Origin: Dichetophora obliterata
Lineage: Eukaryota; Arthropoda; Insecta; Diptera; Sciomyzidae
DNA: 64,000 nucleotides
Direction of reading: 5' to 3'
Assembly (NCBI GenBank): GCA_963920525.1
Contig: OY986439.1
Location: 41,730,819 to 41,794,818, forward strand
Shown here: in pieces, positions 1 to 12,389 of the stretch
How the letters are laid out: each line of letters opens with the position of its first letter
Numbering within the stretch: position 1 is the stretch's first letter
Program-made: the position numbers and the translations under genes
Notes under the pieces: generated by a model
What the model was told of the DNA's origin: nothing
What the model saw: only the letters and a program-made list of their open reading frames with translations
Database searches by the model: none

Positions 1-1434
1 AAAATGGTTACAATAAAGCATGCGGAGTGCAGATCAAGTAAGTAAAAGTATTAAAGTTAATGAGCAAAACTCACAAAGCCGAGTATACAAATTCACTGTG
101 TCGCTTTAATGGTGTAAAAAAAGACGTTCTTGGCAAAATGCTTTGACTGCTACTCATTTTTTTTATTGGCTTTCTATCGTCTTATTTTTTTGGTTGGCGA
201 AAGTAATAAAAAGGAGCATAGTAAAGAAAGCTAGAAATAGAAAAAATATCTTAATTCCTTTCATATCTGCAGCTTCTTTGCATATCTTTTCTGTTTGCTT
301 GATATGAAGATCTTTTAAATAATATTATTTTTTTGTTCATTTTTGTAGTACCTTTTTTCTGTAATATATTCTTTTACTTATTTTTGACGAAAATTTAATT
401 GAAAATTTATGTTTTTCCGCTTTTTTTTATATTGAATTTCAACAATATTGCAAAAATTGTTATTCGTTATTATATTTCTTGGGGAGTAATTTTACTTACC
501 TTCGTTTTGATGGATGTTGCCATACTTCCTCTTAGCTTCTTCTCTTTTTTGTAGTAGAAAGATAGATCATAGATACTGATGCGGCCAATTGATGAAAAGG
601 TATCTGGTGTTGTGAAGGGGAATAGTTTTTTTTTTGCAAATGCATCTTTATTTTACTTTTCTGATACTCTAACAGAATGATAAGTTTATTTCGATTCGTA
701 TTATTTCGAATTCAATGGTTTGTGAGTACCTCATCGTATTGCTTAATCATCCATAATATATGTTAGCGTAGTAATTAAGGATAATAAAACAGCTGTAGAG
801 GGTTAACCTCCTTTAAATGTGCTCAAAGTTTAAGTTCATCCTGACTTCTTGCTACTTTTTTAATAAAATTTTTAAATCATTTTTAAGTAAATGAGTTGGT
901 ACTATTAGCATTTTAAAGGGCTTTTATTAAATAAATGTATTTTCTTCGTTTCTTCGTTTTTGTTTTCTTGTTAACAGAGAAAGAAAAATTTTATTACAGT
1001 TGCGTTTTGCCTTACTTCAAAATAACTTTTCACTTCCAGAATGATTTTTTGCGAGTGTTTTTTTGGCCTCATTCAAAAGTAAATCTTACATCAAGTGCCT
1101 TAACTTTCCCAAAAGTTAATGTGTGCTATGGATACTTAATCACTGCTATGATATGCCATAACTTATCATTACCTTCAATGAAGCGCTTGGTCAAATCCTT
1201 AAACTAACCTTGAGTTTTTGTAATGAAACAACAAGAATAACCTACAAAATCAGTATACAATAGTTCAAAAGACTTAACACTAATTAGTAAAGAACTGTGC
1301 TATTAAGAGTAAAGTTTTTATTCCAAATAATGCTTAAGGACTTCAAAATTAAATATTAAAGACCCGGTTCATATTATTCCAGTCAAAGTGACATTTCAAT
1401 TGGAAAGTGACATTTTTTAGCTGTTATTTTAGCT
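1..1434. other. AT-rich stretch, no gene seen
   Basis: No supported coding region, RNA gene or bounded repeat is visible. The longest open frame (90 codons, 935-1207) is rich in F, L and S, as expected of AT-rich DNA read by chance, and matches no family I know. On the minus strand a consensus-like donor, AAG|GTAAGT, lies at about 497-505, but nothing around it looks like an exon. Poly-T runs are common. Confidence 0.6.
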
Positions 1435-2345
1435 GTGTTATTTCCAGTGCTTTTAAAATTGTATTTCAGCAAAAAAATGCAATTAAAATGTGAACATTTT
1501 CGTGCGATTATTTTTTACGTCTTTCGACGTGAATCATCAACACAAGCGTGCATCAATGAATTCAATTCGAATTTTGGCGATGAAGCACTATTAAAAACCT
1601 CCGTATATCAGTGGTACAAACAATTAAAGTGGAGCCGTACTTCTTAAAAAGAATTTCTTAAAAAGCGTCCAAACTCTGTTGTTGTGCCACAAAACAGTGA
1701 TGCTGTAATCGATCTCACATACAGTGAGATTGACGCAGCAGTGGGCATTACTTCCACCAGCCAGTATACCATTTTACATAGACACATAGTTGTAAAAATG
1801 ATTTGTTTACTTTGAAATCCACATAATTTGACAATCGCTCAAAAAAGGATTGTGTCGATTGGTGCAAAGAAATGTTCAAGAAATACAATCATGGTGATTC
1901 AAAAGACAATTATAAGAACATGAATAGTGACGAATATGGGATGTATGCGTATTCGCGTGATTTAAAACAGCACTCAACTGTAGGAGTCTTTCAAAGTGAA
2001 CCAAATCCAACAAAAGTTGTTCGAACTTGAAGCACTGCAAAGCAAATGGTAGCCCGCTTCTTCCAAAAGACTGGTCATTTGGCCACGGTACCGCTTGATA
2101 CTTGCAGAAAGGTCAATTCGGAAGAACACAATCATCATGTTTGCCAGAAGTGTTTCGTGAAATAAGAAAAAAAAAAGTGTCGAAGTATCATACTTCATCA
2201 ATACAATGCGAGCTCTCACAAATCAGCATATCAAGAACAAACTGCGTTGACTACGACGCCAAAAGAAGCCGTTAATCCATTAAAAAACTATGTTTTTGAG
2301 GTATATCAAGAACGGAGAATATTTCGAAAAAACAATAACGCTATT
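1435..2345 (+). pseudogene. Decayed mariner (DD34D-type) transposase
   Basis: Cut-and-paste transposase fossil of the mariner family. The N-terminal part (about 1474-1645) reads as the paired helix-turn-helix region, with the typical FGDEA and a VYQWY-like segment. A stop then interrupts, after which family text continues in shifting frames: VVPQNSDAV (about 1681), the GITSTS...ILH block (about 1747), HNLTIAQK (about 1823), STVGVFQSEPNPTKVVR (about 1977), KTGHLATVPL (about 2070) and an ILHQYNASSHKSA block holding the second catalytic region (about 2188), where the usual HHDN is degraded. The last catalytic block (SPDLAPND in relatives) is missing. Terminal inverted repeats could not be placed with confidence. 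At least three frameshifts or stops mark it as long dead. Confidence 0.8.
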
Positions 2346-2537
2346 TTCAATGAAATAAAAAAAAATTACCTTTCATAATAATTTAGCATAATTTTTACTT
2401 TCCTAATAAACTAGCCACCAGTTCTTTTGCTTAGAAGAGAGCGAAATGTGAGCGGCAAGCTGAAAATAGAAATAAAGTATTTTTTCTCATTCTTTGCTCA
2501 TGTACGAACGAAACCGAACTCACATCTCAGTGTAAAG

Positions 2538-3895
2538 CAGTGATGTGGTTCTGATTTAGTGAAAAATAGTGATTGAATCCCGATTTAGACCTGTTTATCC
2601 CACCAAAATGACATGAAAAACCCACAAAAAATCCCACCCAAACATTTATATCAATAATGTTTTTTTATCCAATTTATGAAAAGAAATTATCACCAGAATC
2701 TCTTGTTAAAGTATAAACGTTTATTTATTAACGAATTCAATTTTAATAACAATTCATTGAGATCAATAAAATTATATATACCTACATATGTATTAGAAAC
2801 TTGTACTATCACAAATAGTAAAATGACTTAATTAGACAAAATTTTTTAAAAATACCTTCTAAGAAGCTTCTTCTAATCATATGTGGATGATGCACAGCAG
2901 ACCTTCCAGCAATTGTTTGCTTTCAAGGTCTTTGAAATGAAGAAAATGAAACAAATTACCGAAGACGAAGCAAACGGCACTTGAACAAATGTTGAAAATT
3001 TTTAAAATATTGTTGAGTAGCCGCTTTATGGTCCAGTTAGCCTCGCATGGCATAGCAGTGCATGGCTTAACAAGCGTCACATCGAAATCTGTTTAGTGGA
3101 ATTTTTGTGTATCTGATTATGCACAACATCACAACGCATGGCAATGCTCAGATAAAAACAGAAATGCATCTCTGACTACATAGATAAACATAGAAGATCT
3201 ATTCATTTTGATTTCTGTGTATTCTTCTATGTAATTTAAACATTGTCATTATGAATTTAATCTTTTAATTTTTTTTAAATTCTTATTAATTATTTTGATT
3301 ATTTTGATTATTATATTTTAATATTACTATATTAACTATAGAATAAGTTGATAATGGTTCATTATGTTTATTTCTGTAATTATGTATTTTTTAAATTCTG
3401 TAATAAATAAATAAAATAATAATAATAATAAAAATAATATTTGACGTTTCGGAAAAACAGATATGAAGTTGTAAAATTGTTTAACCAAGTGCGGTTAATT
3501 TATTAAAATGAAATCGTTGTATTCTTTTTTTGATTGTTTTATTTTGACTATGCGACTATGCATTGCATAATCACCATTTATTTGGCTGTGTGCTAGCTGC
3601 TTATTTGCACTGAAAAGCGTTGCCAACAACATATATCTTTGCCGTTGTGATTAATTTTAAGCTTGTTGAATATACATGTCTCTTTCTTTCATATTTAAAA
3701 TTAATGAAACAACAATTGAACGAACATTTGTAAAAGATTACACAAAAGTGGTGCCAACCAGTTTTGTAAAGAATTGAAATTTTTAAAAGTTATGACACAG
3801 TAGAAAATCCCACCTAAGCTTCCGAAATCCCACAAGTTCTCAAATAGGTCAAATATCCCAAAACGAGCCCGAAATCCCACCAAATCACATCACTG
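2538..3895. mobile_element. Non-autonomous hAT-like element with 8-bp target duplication
   Basis: Both ends begin CAGTGATGTG (the right end on the opposite strand) and are flanked by the same 8 bases, GTGTAAAG, at 2530-2537 and 3896-3903. Terminal CAGTG and an 8-bp duplication fit the hAT superfamily. Inside each end are repeated ATCCCAC motifs, which could be subterminal transposase sites. The 1.36-kb interior is AT-rich and has no recognisable transposase; a 67-codon minus-strand frame (2877-3080) resembles nothing I know. Boundaries are firm because the duplication is exact; the superfamily is inferred from duplication length and terminal bases. Confidence 0.85.
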
Positions 3896-3917
3896 GTGTA
3901 AAGTAAGAAAACCTAAC

Positions 3918-4239
3918 CATGGTATAATTAATTGATAAGGTAGCCGTGACAGTTTTTTGGCGATTGGTAGTTGTCAAAAACAGCTAAAGAAGTTGTAGTT
4001 TGCTACTGTTGACTAGCTATGGGCTTATTTTTAACTTTTCTTTAATTCATTAAATATATTCGCGAAGTTTATTGAAATGTTTTTAGTTTAGTGCGATTGA
4101 CAAGCTATGTTTAAGTCGCGGCTTATTTTTTCACTTTTCTTTGATTAATTGCATGAACAGCTAATTTTGACAACTTCCCATCGCCACTCGTGAGAAAAAA
4201 GCCAGTCTCCGCTACTACCTTGTCAGTAATTGTGCCATA
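3918..4239. mobile_element. P-superfamily-like MITE (322 bp)
   Basis: The left end CATGGTATAATTA and the right end, read on the minus strand as TATGGCACAATTA, start a long imperfect inverted repeat. It continues through a shared TGAYAAGGTAG block and a GTTGTCAAAA block about 55-75 bases in. The element is flanked by AACCTAAC at 3910-3917 and 4240-4247, an exact 8-bp duplication. An 8-bp duplication with ends starting CATG/TATG suggests the P superfamily; a hAT-type MITE is the alternative. It has no coding capacity. It begins 14 bases after the hAT-like element's duplication ends. Confidence 0.7.
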
Positions 4240-4247
4240 AACCTAAC

Positions 4248-5786
4248 GAAACAATGCCGAACGTTTTTCTCTTTTTTTTCACAATGCGTCAAATATAGCA
4301 TACATCATTTCTCCTCTTTAAGAATTATAAAAATAATATTGTAATTTAAATATGCCATCACTAATTTTTCAAGTGGGCATTTTAAGGATTTTTGAAAAAA
4401 GTCAAATTTCAACAGCTTAAAGTTTTTTCCGAATTTTTGTTATTTTAATTTTTGGCACAAAACAGTTAAAGACTATACTCCAATCACGCTTATTGTTAAT
4501 TTTTATGATTTTGCATTTTTGGATTTTCGGAAAATTTTTTTCGTAAAAATACTCAAACTTAATAATTTCTAAATGGAATTTCTGGCAAAAATTTCATAAC
4601 GAACATGTTATTCAATATTACTCATAGTTTCAGAAAATATTTCCACTGTACTTTATTGAAATGCTGTTATATTTGGGATATAACGTTGTTTTTATACAAC
4701 AAGAGAAAAAAAAGAGTTTTTTAAAGTAAAAACTTGCAACTTTGGCAGTTTTTGCCAAATTCTCATGTTTGAAAAATTATTTGTTAAGAAAATTGCAATT
4801 TCTCAGCATTGAAATTAATGCTTATTTATATTTGTATTTAAAAATAGCACTAAGCAACAACCCAAAACTTTTTCGGAAGCAACTATAAACTTCTGATCTA
4901 TTAGTATTTAACTATTAAAATACAAAGTTTTTGCTTTTGCACCAAAAAAGAAAAAAAAAATTAAACTAAAAAATTGTTTTCAACTATATAAGAATCCCGT
5001 TAAAGAAGTCCTTCCAGAAATCTTTCCATTGAAAGATATTGGTGCTGTCAGTCCACAATAAAAAATTAGTTTGACTATCAACAAGAATATTTTTTATATA
5101 AAAAGATCTAATTGTAAATTCAAACAAAAATACTGTAACCAATAAACGATATTATCTTACATTTAACAATACAATCATATCAATTAAGAAAAGTTCATCA
5201 TAGTGACAAGAGTCATAGTTTTAATTAAAAAGTATTGGTTGTTATACGATGAAATTAAATACTTTTTATTGTGTACAAATATTCAAAATTAAATTTTTTT
5301 CAGAATTTTTAATACATTTATTCAATTAATAAAAATATTTTTATGTTATAATATCCATCGATACTTTTTATATCCATTGATTTTCATCGATTAAGACTCA
5401 TTTTTTATTTTGAAAATGCTCTAATTTAAAAAAAAAATGCTGTTGACATTTTTCAGCATTTTAAATTTCTTATGAAATTTAGTTCAATAAATTCGAAAAA
5501 ACAGTTGTTTTCGCATTTCCATTCCAGTTTGTTCCGAAAAAAACGAAAATTAGAAAATCTGTGCCATAACTTAGTTCATTAGTTATTAAATTTAAAATTT
5601 TTTGCTATATGTGAAAATCAAATTGAACGAAACGTTCTTTAGAAATGATTGAAAATGTACGAGCACTTTTTGAAATTATTTTTTTAATAAAATCTTATCA
5701 AAAGACCTAAAATGTATTTATTTATTTATTACTTATTTTTGTAGTCAGAGAACTGTAATCTATCAGAACTTGATAGTGACTACTAC
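4248..5786. other. AT-rich stretch, no gene seen
   Basis: No supported gene. The stretch is dominated by A/T runs with short recurring motifs such as TTCAGAAAATATTT and TTTTGCATTTTTGG. No open frame of note, tRNA-like box or bounded inverted repeat was found. Confidence 0.5.
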
Positions 5787-5969
5787 TAGGGCATTCAATC
5801 CCGGGATCCTGGGATACCGGAATTTTCTTAATCCCGATAGTTCCGGGATTGCAAGACATAAAAACCCGGGATTTTCGTGATCCTGGGATAGCAAGACATA
5901 AAATCCCGGGATTTTTGTGATCCTTTGATTGCCTCCTCTTCAGAAAAATTCCAAAATATTCCAAGGAAA

Positions 5970-7590
5970 AATTCAATGATACTACCTAAGAACAAATTTA
6001 TGTGATTTTAAAAAAACTTTATAATAAAAACCTTTCTTAAATTATCTGCTCAAAATAACACAAGGAACCTTATCAATAGTAGTTTTAATGTCGACTCTAA
6101 ACTTAGTGTAAGGTTTTTGACAACAAATTCTATAGAAATAACGTCAGAAAAGCGCCCTATAACTTTAGTGAAGGCACTTAATCGATTATTGGTAAGGCCC
6201 AATGTGTTAAACAAATCATGACACTTCCTAAGAAATACCGAAATGTGATTTTAATAATAAAAAAAATATTTTTTTTAACTAGCTTGACTAGATTTTTTTG
6301 AAATATCACGTGAAAATATCCAAATGTGACCTTAAAAATTAAAAAAACAAGAGTACCTTAAACAAGTTGTACAAAATATCACAAAATTCTTATTTAGATA
6401 TAACAAAGTTATTATACTAATCAAATTTTTTTTTAATAGTTGGATGAACATGTCAAAAGACTTAATGATGCCACCTGAGAAAAACCTAAATATAATTTTA
6501 CAAAATTGTAAAATAAAAACCTTTCTTAAAAATAACACAATGTTTTAAACACATGATACTTCCTTAGAAATATTGAAATGTGATTATAATAATAATATAA
6601 TAAAAATCTTTTTTAACTAGCTGCACAAAATATGACGTGCAAACTACCTTAAAAAGACTAAAATGTAACTTAAAATTAAAAAACTTCCTTAAACAAGCTG
6701 TACAAAATAACACAAAATTCGTACTTAGAAATATTAAAATAAATATACTATTATTTTTTTTTAATAATTAAATGAACATGTACAAAATTTTTATGATGCT
6801 ACCTAAAAAACCTTGAATGAGATCTTAAAAAATTTTAAAATAAAAGTCTTTCTTAACCCATTTCCAGCTATTGGTGCATTTTTGCACCAGTAACTTTAGA
6901 ATTTTCTCCAGATGAGCGCGAAAGTGATTTTACCTGGCACTGTAGGGATTATGTTAGTATGTACCTTTGACAATATACATTACTTTTGGTTTGAGTCGAT
7001 TCCGTCGTTTACTTGGATTTTACGCCTACGCCGCGTGGCAATATTTGGGTTTTTTTTTTTTTTTGAAAATTCCGTTTGCTGTTTAAAAATGGGCAGGTAT
7101 GACTGTAAAGGTATGAAAGGATGCAGCTAGTGGAGCAAAAATGCATCTGTCCGCCCAGCCTTTACCTGTAGAGGTAAAAATTTGAAATTTTGCCAGATAA
7201 AGTTTAGGGCCATATGTAGACTCAGGACGAAGTTACATCGATTTTGGCCTGGTATTTAAGCAGCCGCCGGAAATGGGTAAAACTAGATGTACAAAATAAA
7301 AATAACACAATGTTTTAAGCACATTATTTTTCTTAGAAATACTAAAATGTGATTATATACTAAAATAAAAACCTTTTTTTAACTAGCTGTACAAAATATG
7401 ACGGGAAAATAATATAAAATTAACTTTTCTTGAACTAACTGTACGAAATATTACCAAATATTAACTTAGAAAAACTAAAATGTGACCTTAAAAAATTAGA
7501 AAAAACTGTACAAAATATCAAAAAACTCTGAAATATATATTAAACTACTTTTTTTTAAATAATTTTATGAATCTTCTGAATGCTCTCAAT
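5970..7590. repeat. Degenerate tandem array, unit about 340 bp
   Basis: A block starting with CATGAYACTTCCTTAGAAAT recurs at about 6219 and 6552, and in weaker form at 7320. Subtracting the 425 bases added at 6857-7281 gives a spacing of 333-344 bases. Each unit is built from about four related segments of ~85 bp carrying AAATGTGA, AATAAAAACCTTT, TTAACTAGCTGTACAAAAT and AACACAATGTTTTAA. A partial unit opens the array at about 5978. Copies are diverged and AT-rich, satellite-like in form, and may be the internal repeats of the surrounding composite element. Confidence 0.65.
6857..7277. mobile_element. piggyBac-like MITE (421 bp) inside the tandem array
   Basis: TTAA at 6853-6856 is followed by CCCATTTCCAGC. 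The right end reads CCCATTTCCGGC on the minus strand and is followed by TAAA (7278-7281), a one-base decay of TTAA. TTAA targets and CCC-starting ends are piggyBac hallmarks. Removing the insert and one target copy rejoins a CTTTCTTAA...CTAGATGTACAAAAT segment that matches the equivalent place in neighbouring array units, so the insertion postdates the array. An internal GTGCATTTTTGCAC palindrome lies near the left end. The interior is richer in G+C than its surroundings and encodes no recognisable protein. Confidence 0.7.
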
Positions 7591-7769
7591 TAATTTTCTT
7601 TAAGAGTTGATCTTTGTTTTTCAGAAATAAACAATAAATCCTATTCAAACATTTAATTGAAACTGTGTTCTTTAGTTTTAAAAATGTTCTGCAATGTTTT
7701 GTGTTGCAAAACAAGGCATAACTACTATTTTGAAACTTCATATTACGTCTTCCAAAAAATTTGTTTTCT

Positions 7770-9413
7770 TAGGTTGCGCACGGAGTGAACGCCGATACAG
7801 ACAGGCAGGCAGACAGGTGCAGGTAAACTGTATGAACAAGCGAGTAGTGTCCGACCGAAAACGGAATTTTGGCCGAAATATTCGGCCATTTTATAATATT
7901 CGGCCGAAACAAACCGAAACTGGTTATTGTATGCAAATTTAAGTTCTTACAAATATTTTTTTTTTATTAAAAGGAAACAAAAGTGCTTTCATACACATAA
8001 GAAAAAAAAATTTAATATAAAAAAGTATTATTTGAAAATATAAGTTTATAATAACACTGTGCATATCCATGGCGTTTAATGGCATGTCCACTGAATTTAA
8101 TGGCGTTTACCGTTTTAAATCCCTCGGCCCGTTTTCGAGAAATCGAAGGTTCAAGGTCAAGTGCATGTTGATGCAGTTTTTGTTAGAAAAACTTTTGTCT
8201 CATTAACTTAATCGACTTTGTGTCAATGAGTGAAACATTAAAAATGACTAGGAAAATAATTTTCTTAAACAATTTAACCCTCGAAACCCAGCTTTTATGG
8301 TCCAATTTGACCTCAGAAATCAAAAAAACCTTTTTCCGTATAAAAGCTTTGTTCAAACAAAAACAAGTAAACTTTTTGACGGAAAAATATTCCCCTGATA
8401 TAGTGGCGCTAAGTAAAATTACAAATAAAACCAAATTAACTATCCTTCTGTGTCACTAAAATGACCCGAAAGGTATTAAAACTAAGTTTTTCATACATAT
8501 TTTTCTTTATTTTCTCAGATAGGTTCATCTGTTTCTTCTGCTTCTTAATGTAAATTCCAACAAATGCCTCCTAAGAGAGCATCTAGTTTTTACCACTATA
8601 CCAGTACTCGAGCTTCGCCGTCACCTGATGGAAATGTTCCGATGGAAATAAGCCGAAGGATTAAGAAACGGTAAACGAAGTCCTCAAATTATGCTGAAAT
8701 ATGTCCCTAGCTTGTTTGTAAAAAAGTGACCGATTCATGCACAGTGTAATTAATTGAAGTGTACTATTGTAATATATGAGATAATTTTTTATCTTATTTT
8801 TATTACTAAAGTATTGCATACTTTATATCTTCAATATGAAGAATTAAATAGTATGCACCCTACAGTGTACATTTTTATAGAACTACAAAACAAAGAATTT
8901 TTTTTTTAAGTTTAATATTATAAAAAAAAATATTTGGTTTTCTTTTCCTTTATTCCACACACACAGAATTCGTTTGGAAGTTAAATTATCAATTTTTGGC
9001 TTCAGTACCTATAAAACTTTAATATTAATTGCAATAGAGATGATAAAATCGAAAATGATAGCATCGAACGCATAAAATCAACCAAAATGTTTTGCGTTAA
9101 CACGAGAAATCAAATTATAGGCGCATTCATAATTTTTGTTTTGTACAATGCGTGGTAAATATTTTTATATTTGAATTAAATGACTGATGCAATAAGTTTT
9201 TACCAAAAGGTTCGGCTATTTAAGCCGAACTGACAAAAAGCGCCGAAACTGGCCGTAACCGAAACTGACCGTAACCGAAACCGAATATTCGGTCGGACAC
9301 TGCAAGCGAGATAAAAGTCAGTTTGGCTTAATTTCATCTCGTTTCTTCGCAGGTCATTGCCTGCGGCTGTCTGCCTGCCTGTCTAAATGGGCGTTCACTC
9401 TGTTTGCAGCCTA
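7770..9413. mobile_element. Short inverted-repeat element split by a later insertion
   Basis: The left end TAGGTTGCGCACGGAGTGAA is mirrored by the right end, read on the minus strand as TAGGCTGCAAACAGAGTGAA. Similarity continues for about 55 bp through GACAGGCAGGCAGACAG. Without the insert at 7845-9302 and its extra 8 bp, only about 178 bp remain, so this was a MITE. Flanking bases do not give a clean duplication. The TAGG start resembles hAT ends, but the superfamily is uncertain. Confidence 0.6.
7845..9302. mobile_element. Non-autonomous hAT-like element with exact 8-bp duplication
   Basis: The ends are TAGTGTCCGACCGAA on the left and CAGTGTCCGACCGAA (minus strand) on the right. Flanks are CAAGCGAG at 7837-7844 and 9303-9310, an exact 8-bp target duplication. 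Subterminal regions repeat CCGAAACTGGCCGTAACCGA-like and TTCGGCC motifs, probable transposase sites. The 1458-bp interior is AT-rich. A frame at 8220-8459 is open on both strands but matches no transposase I know. It interrupts the MITE at 7770-9413. Confidence 0.85.
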
Positions 9414-9479
9414 GGTTTTTCAATTCCCGAAATTCCGGGATTGCCGAATCGTCCCGAAATAGAAAGCCCTAACCGGAAC

Positions 9480-12389
9480 ACAGAAATTTTTAGTTCAATT
9501 TTAGAGTAACAAGTCCAATTACATCAGCTTAAAAACGCAACCGATAATAAGCACTAAAAATTTGATTAAAAGTGAAAATGGACAACTAAACAATACTTTA
9601 CAAAAATCTCAAAGGAAAAGCAGCAGAATATTTTTGAATAAAATCAGCATTATTTGGCAAGTTATTGAGTGCAGAAAAAGAGTAATGCGCAATGTAATAA
9701 CTACTTCTTTTGCGTTGCCACAACTGCTTTTCATGCCTATGACAAGTTACACGACAGCAATTAGTATCTCATGGATACATAAAGTGAATAAGAATATATT
9801 TAAGCGTTTATACGTATTGCTGTAGCAGTTGTTGTTGCTGTCATATACGACGTTTTAGTGTCACATGTAGTTATATAAACTTTCGTCGTTCTTGTTTTCG
9901 AAGCAAGACTTTTTATTGCTTTTAACCGGCTGTGATGCCAGTTACCAGTTATTGACAGGTTTTTCACACATTTTTTTATATATATATTTTTTTTTTTGTA
10001 AATATTTTATCGTCATCACTCACATTGAGACATTTTAGAGTGCAATAATTTCAAGCCGTTGGCTATGGAGACTAACTGGCATTTTTTCTTATAAAAATAT
10101 GTTATTTTATTTAATGGTATTTAAATTAGTTTTAGTGGCTAACATAAACGTTGTTATCTTCAACCTGACCAACAATTGGAGAAATTTTTATCTAGGCGTT
10201 AGTTGCTGGTGCAAATTGGTACATGTCTTTATAGTGTTATGTTGTTGATTGAGTTGTTAAAATAAATGCGCTATCTATGGGCGTAGCTGTGAAATAAGCT
10301 GTTATACGCGGTAAGGTGTTTGTTTAAGTTGTTGCGAACGCACAAAATCCACTCTTGGCACAGCAAGATAAGCTGCAAAAACGGATACCCTGGCAGGCAA
10401 CTCGGCAGTCACGTCGACCACAACGTTGCCCAAATTGTTGTAAGTATATCCTAGAGATACTTTGCGCTGTTGCTCACTTGACGTCACTCTTCGACTTAAA
10501 CGCTGGCAGCGATCCTCAAAACTACCCTATGACCCGTGCCAAATGTCACAGTGGCAGCTGTTTGGTCGGGCGCATGTGACAATGTTAGCGACAGTAGCCG
10601 ATCGAAGGGTCACCGATCCTATTCTCTGCGCCACTTCAAGCTGTTTGTATTGAAATTTAATACACTTAAAACTAAACAATTGAAGCGTGTTGTTAATTGT
10701 AATGCTCACTAATGCTACTGAAAAGGACCATTGTTCGTTATTCTAAGCCAATGAGCCTACTTTTGTAGCCACTTATCCAAGAGATAAAAGGGCCACTGAA
10801 ATTAGTATTTGGTCAGTTATATTTGTTGCCTTTTAACGGCAGTCTTTTGCATTAAGGGGCGGATGTCAACATTTCTGTTTTATCTGCACTGCAGCTGTTT
10901 GGCGAAAATTGCCAGTTTGCCGTCGATACGCCCCTTAATTGTTGGTGTTATTTAAGCCTAACACTGTTAATGGTCAATTTTATAGCTAGCCCTAAGCAAA
11001 TAATTGCCAATTCTTAATTTAGATTTTATACAGATTTTCGCTTGTTTATCTTTAACATTAGCGACAGCTGCGTTAAGTGATGTTTTAGTGTTATTTATGA
11101 ATAGCAGTTTTTATTGCTTCCATTCAGCTTATGATGCTAATGAATATTTTCACACACTTGTTACGAATTTTGCAAAATATTTGTTTTGTATTTTTTCTAA
11201 ATAAATGGGTAGAAAAATGCTTCTGTGGAAGATAGGATAAGGAAATGTTTTTTCAACTCCAGAAGTCGTTGTTCTGCAACCAGTTGGAAATTTGTGGCAA
11301 CTCTTTTGGGCTGCTAGTAAAAAACAACGATAAAAGCCATCCTAAGATGTATTTTGAAAAACATGTAAACATAAGGAAAAAGAAAACGGAACATAGGATA
11401 TAATAACATAAAATTATTTAAAAGAAACAGCACACAAGACACAAGTAATGACATTCAGTACATACGGTGACCATATTTTTAACCTTTCGTTAGACATAGC
11501 TGATCTTGTTGATACTCGCTATTGAATTTGAAGTTAGTATTTTGTAATATGTTGTTACTTATATATTTTTGGAAAGATTTTTAAACATATTTGAAATTGA
11601 GTATTGTTTTATTTCCTTAAATGAAATGAACTTAAATATTTTTTTCTTACATTAACTGTACTTTAGAATAGTGAAAAAAAGAATAGTTGTAAAGCGAACC
11701 TCTTAAAATTTTTTTGTGAAAAAATTTTTCTTACATACTTTGAACATCTTACTTTAAACAAATTTCAAAATCCTTGGGACAGTTCTTAGTTCCAGACAAA
11801 ATTCTCAAAGATTTTGACACGGTGATCTAACCTTGACCTATCTTAAAGTAACTTTCACAAACATAATAAAATTGTTAACGTAGAAGTTATTTGAAATAAT
11901 TCAAAGCAAAATTACTGTTGAAAAGAATCAGTTAAATTTATCTAAGAGTTTTTATTTGTATAGAAAAATTTCGCACATGAAATTTTAATAGAGAATTCTT
12001 GAGAAACTTTAAAATATATGACAGGTTTTTCTAATAATTATTAAATGTCTTAATTGGCATTCCTAATATACAACAAGCGAATGGAAAGCACTGTTAATGT
12101 GACTGTTACTGTTTGCGCTAGTGATTAGTATCTGAAATCATATAGTTTGCTCCAGCTTGTTTTGCATCTTAACTGACAACAGTTCTGATATAAAATATAT
12201 TATTTTTATTCCAAGAACTACCTCACAAAATGTCTGCTATTAGTTTTGATTTATTGCAATTTTGACACATGAAAAATATTTAAGGGGTCACTCTCACTTG
12301 CAGCGCAAAAAATGGGTAATTTTCATTTATTTTTTATACAAAAACTACTTACTACTCTTTTAAATTATCAATATATTATAACTTGCGGT
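9480..12389. other. Unassigned sequence, no gene supported
   Basis: This looks like ordinary fly intergenic or intronic DNA. A stretch at about 10300-10660 is clearly richer in G+C than its surroundings and is open in several frames on both strands for 60-74 codons, with no recognisable domain; it could be a conserved non-coding block, an unseen exon or an old element. A GTTGTAAGTATA donor-like site lies at about 10437-10448. The rest shows only poly-T and poly-A runs. Confidence 0.45.

Larger units (their letters stand above)
5787..9471. mobile_element. Composite region bounded by hAT-like TAGGGC ends
   Basis: The left end TAGGGCATTCAATCCCGGGA and the right end, read on the minus strand as TAGGGCTTTCTATTTCGGGA, resemble each other and the ends of the hAT element at 21896-23489. 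Next to the left end, CCCGGGAT motifs repeat several times (5798-5925). The interior holds a tandem array, a piggyBac-like MITE and a short inverted-repeat element that itself carries a hAT-like insertion. The 8-base flanks (5779-5786 and 9472-9479) agree at only half the positions, so this may be one old expanded element or the ends of two different copies. No transposase is recognisable. Confidence 0.45.

Noticed and set aside
497..505. Consensus-like donor on the minus strand
   Set aside because: No upstream acceptor or coding text; expected by chance at this length.
10302..10579. Overlapping 61-74-codon frames on both strands
   Set aside because: Open in several frames at once with no recognisable motif, so not called as a gene; kept only as an unexplained block.
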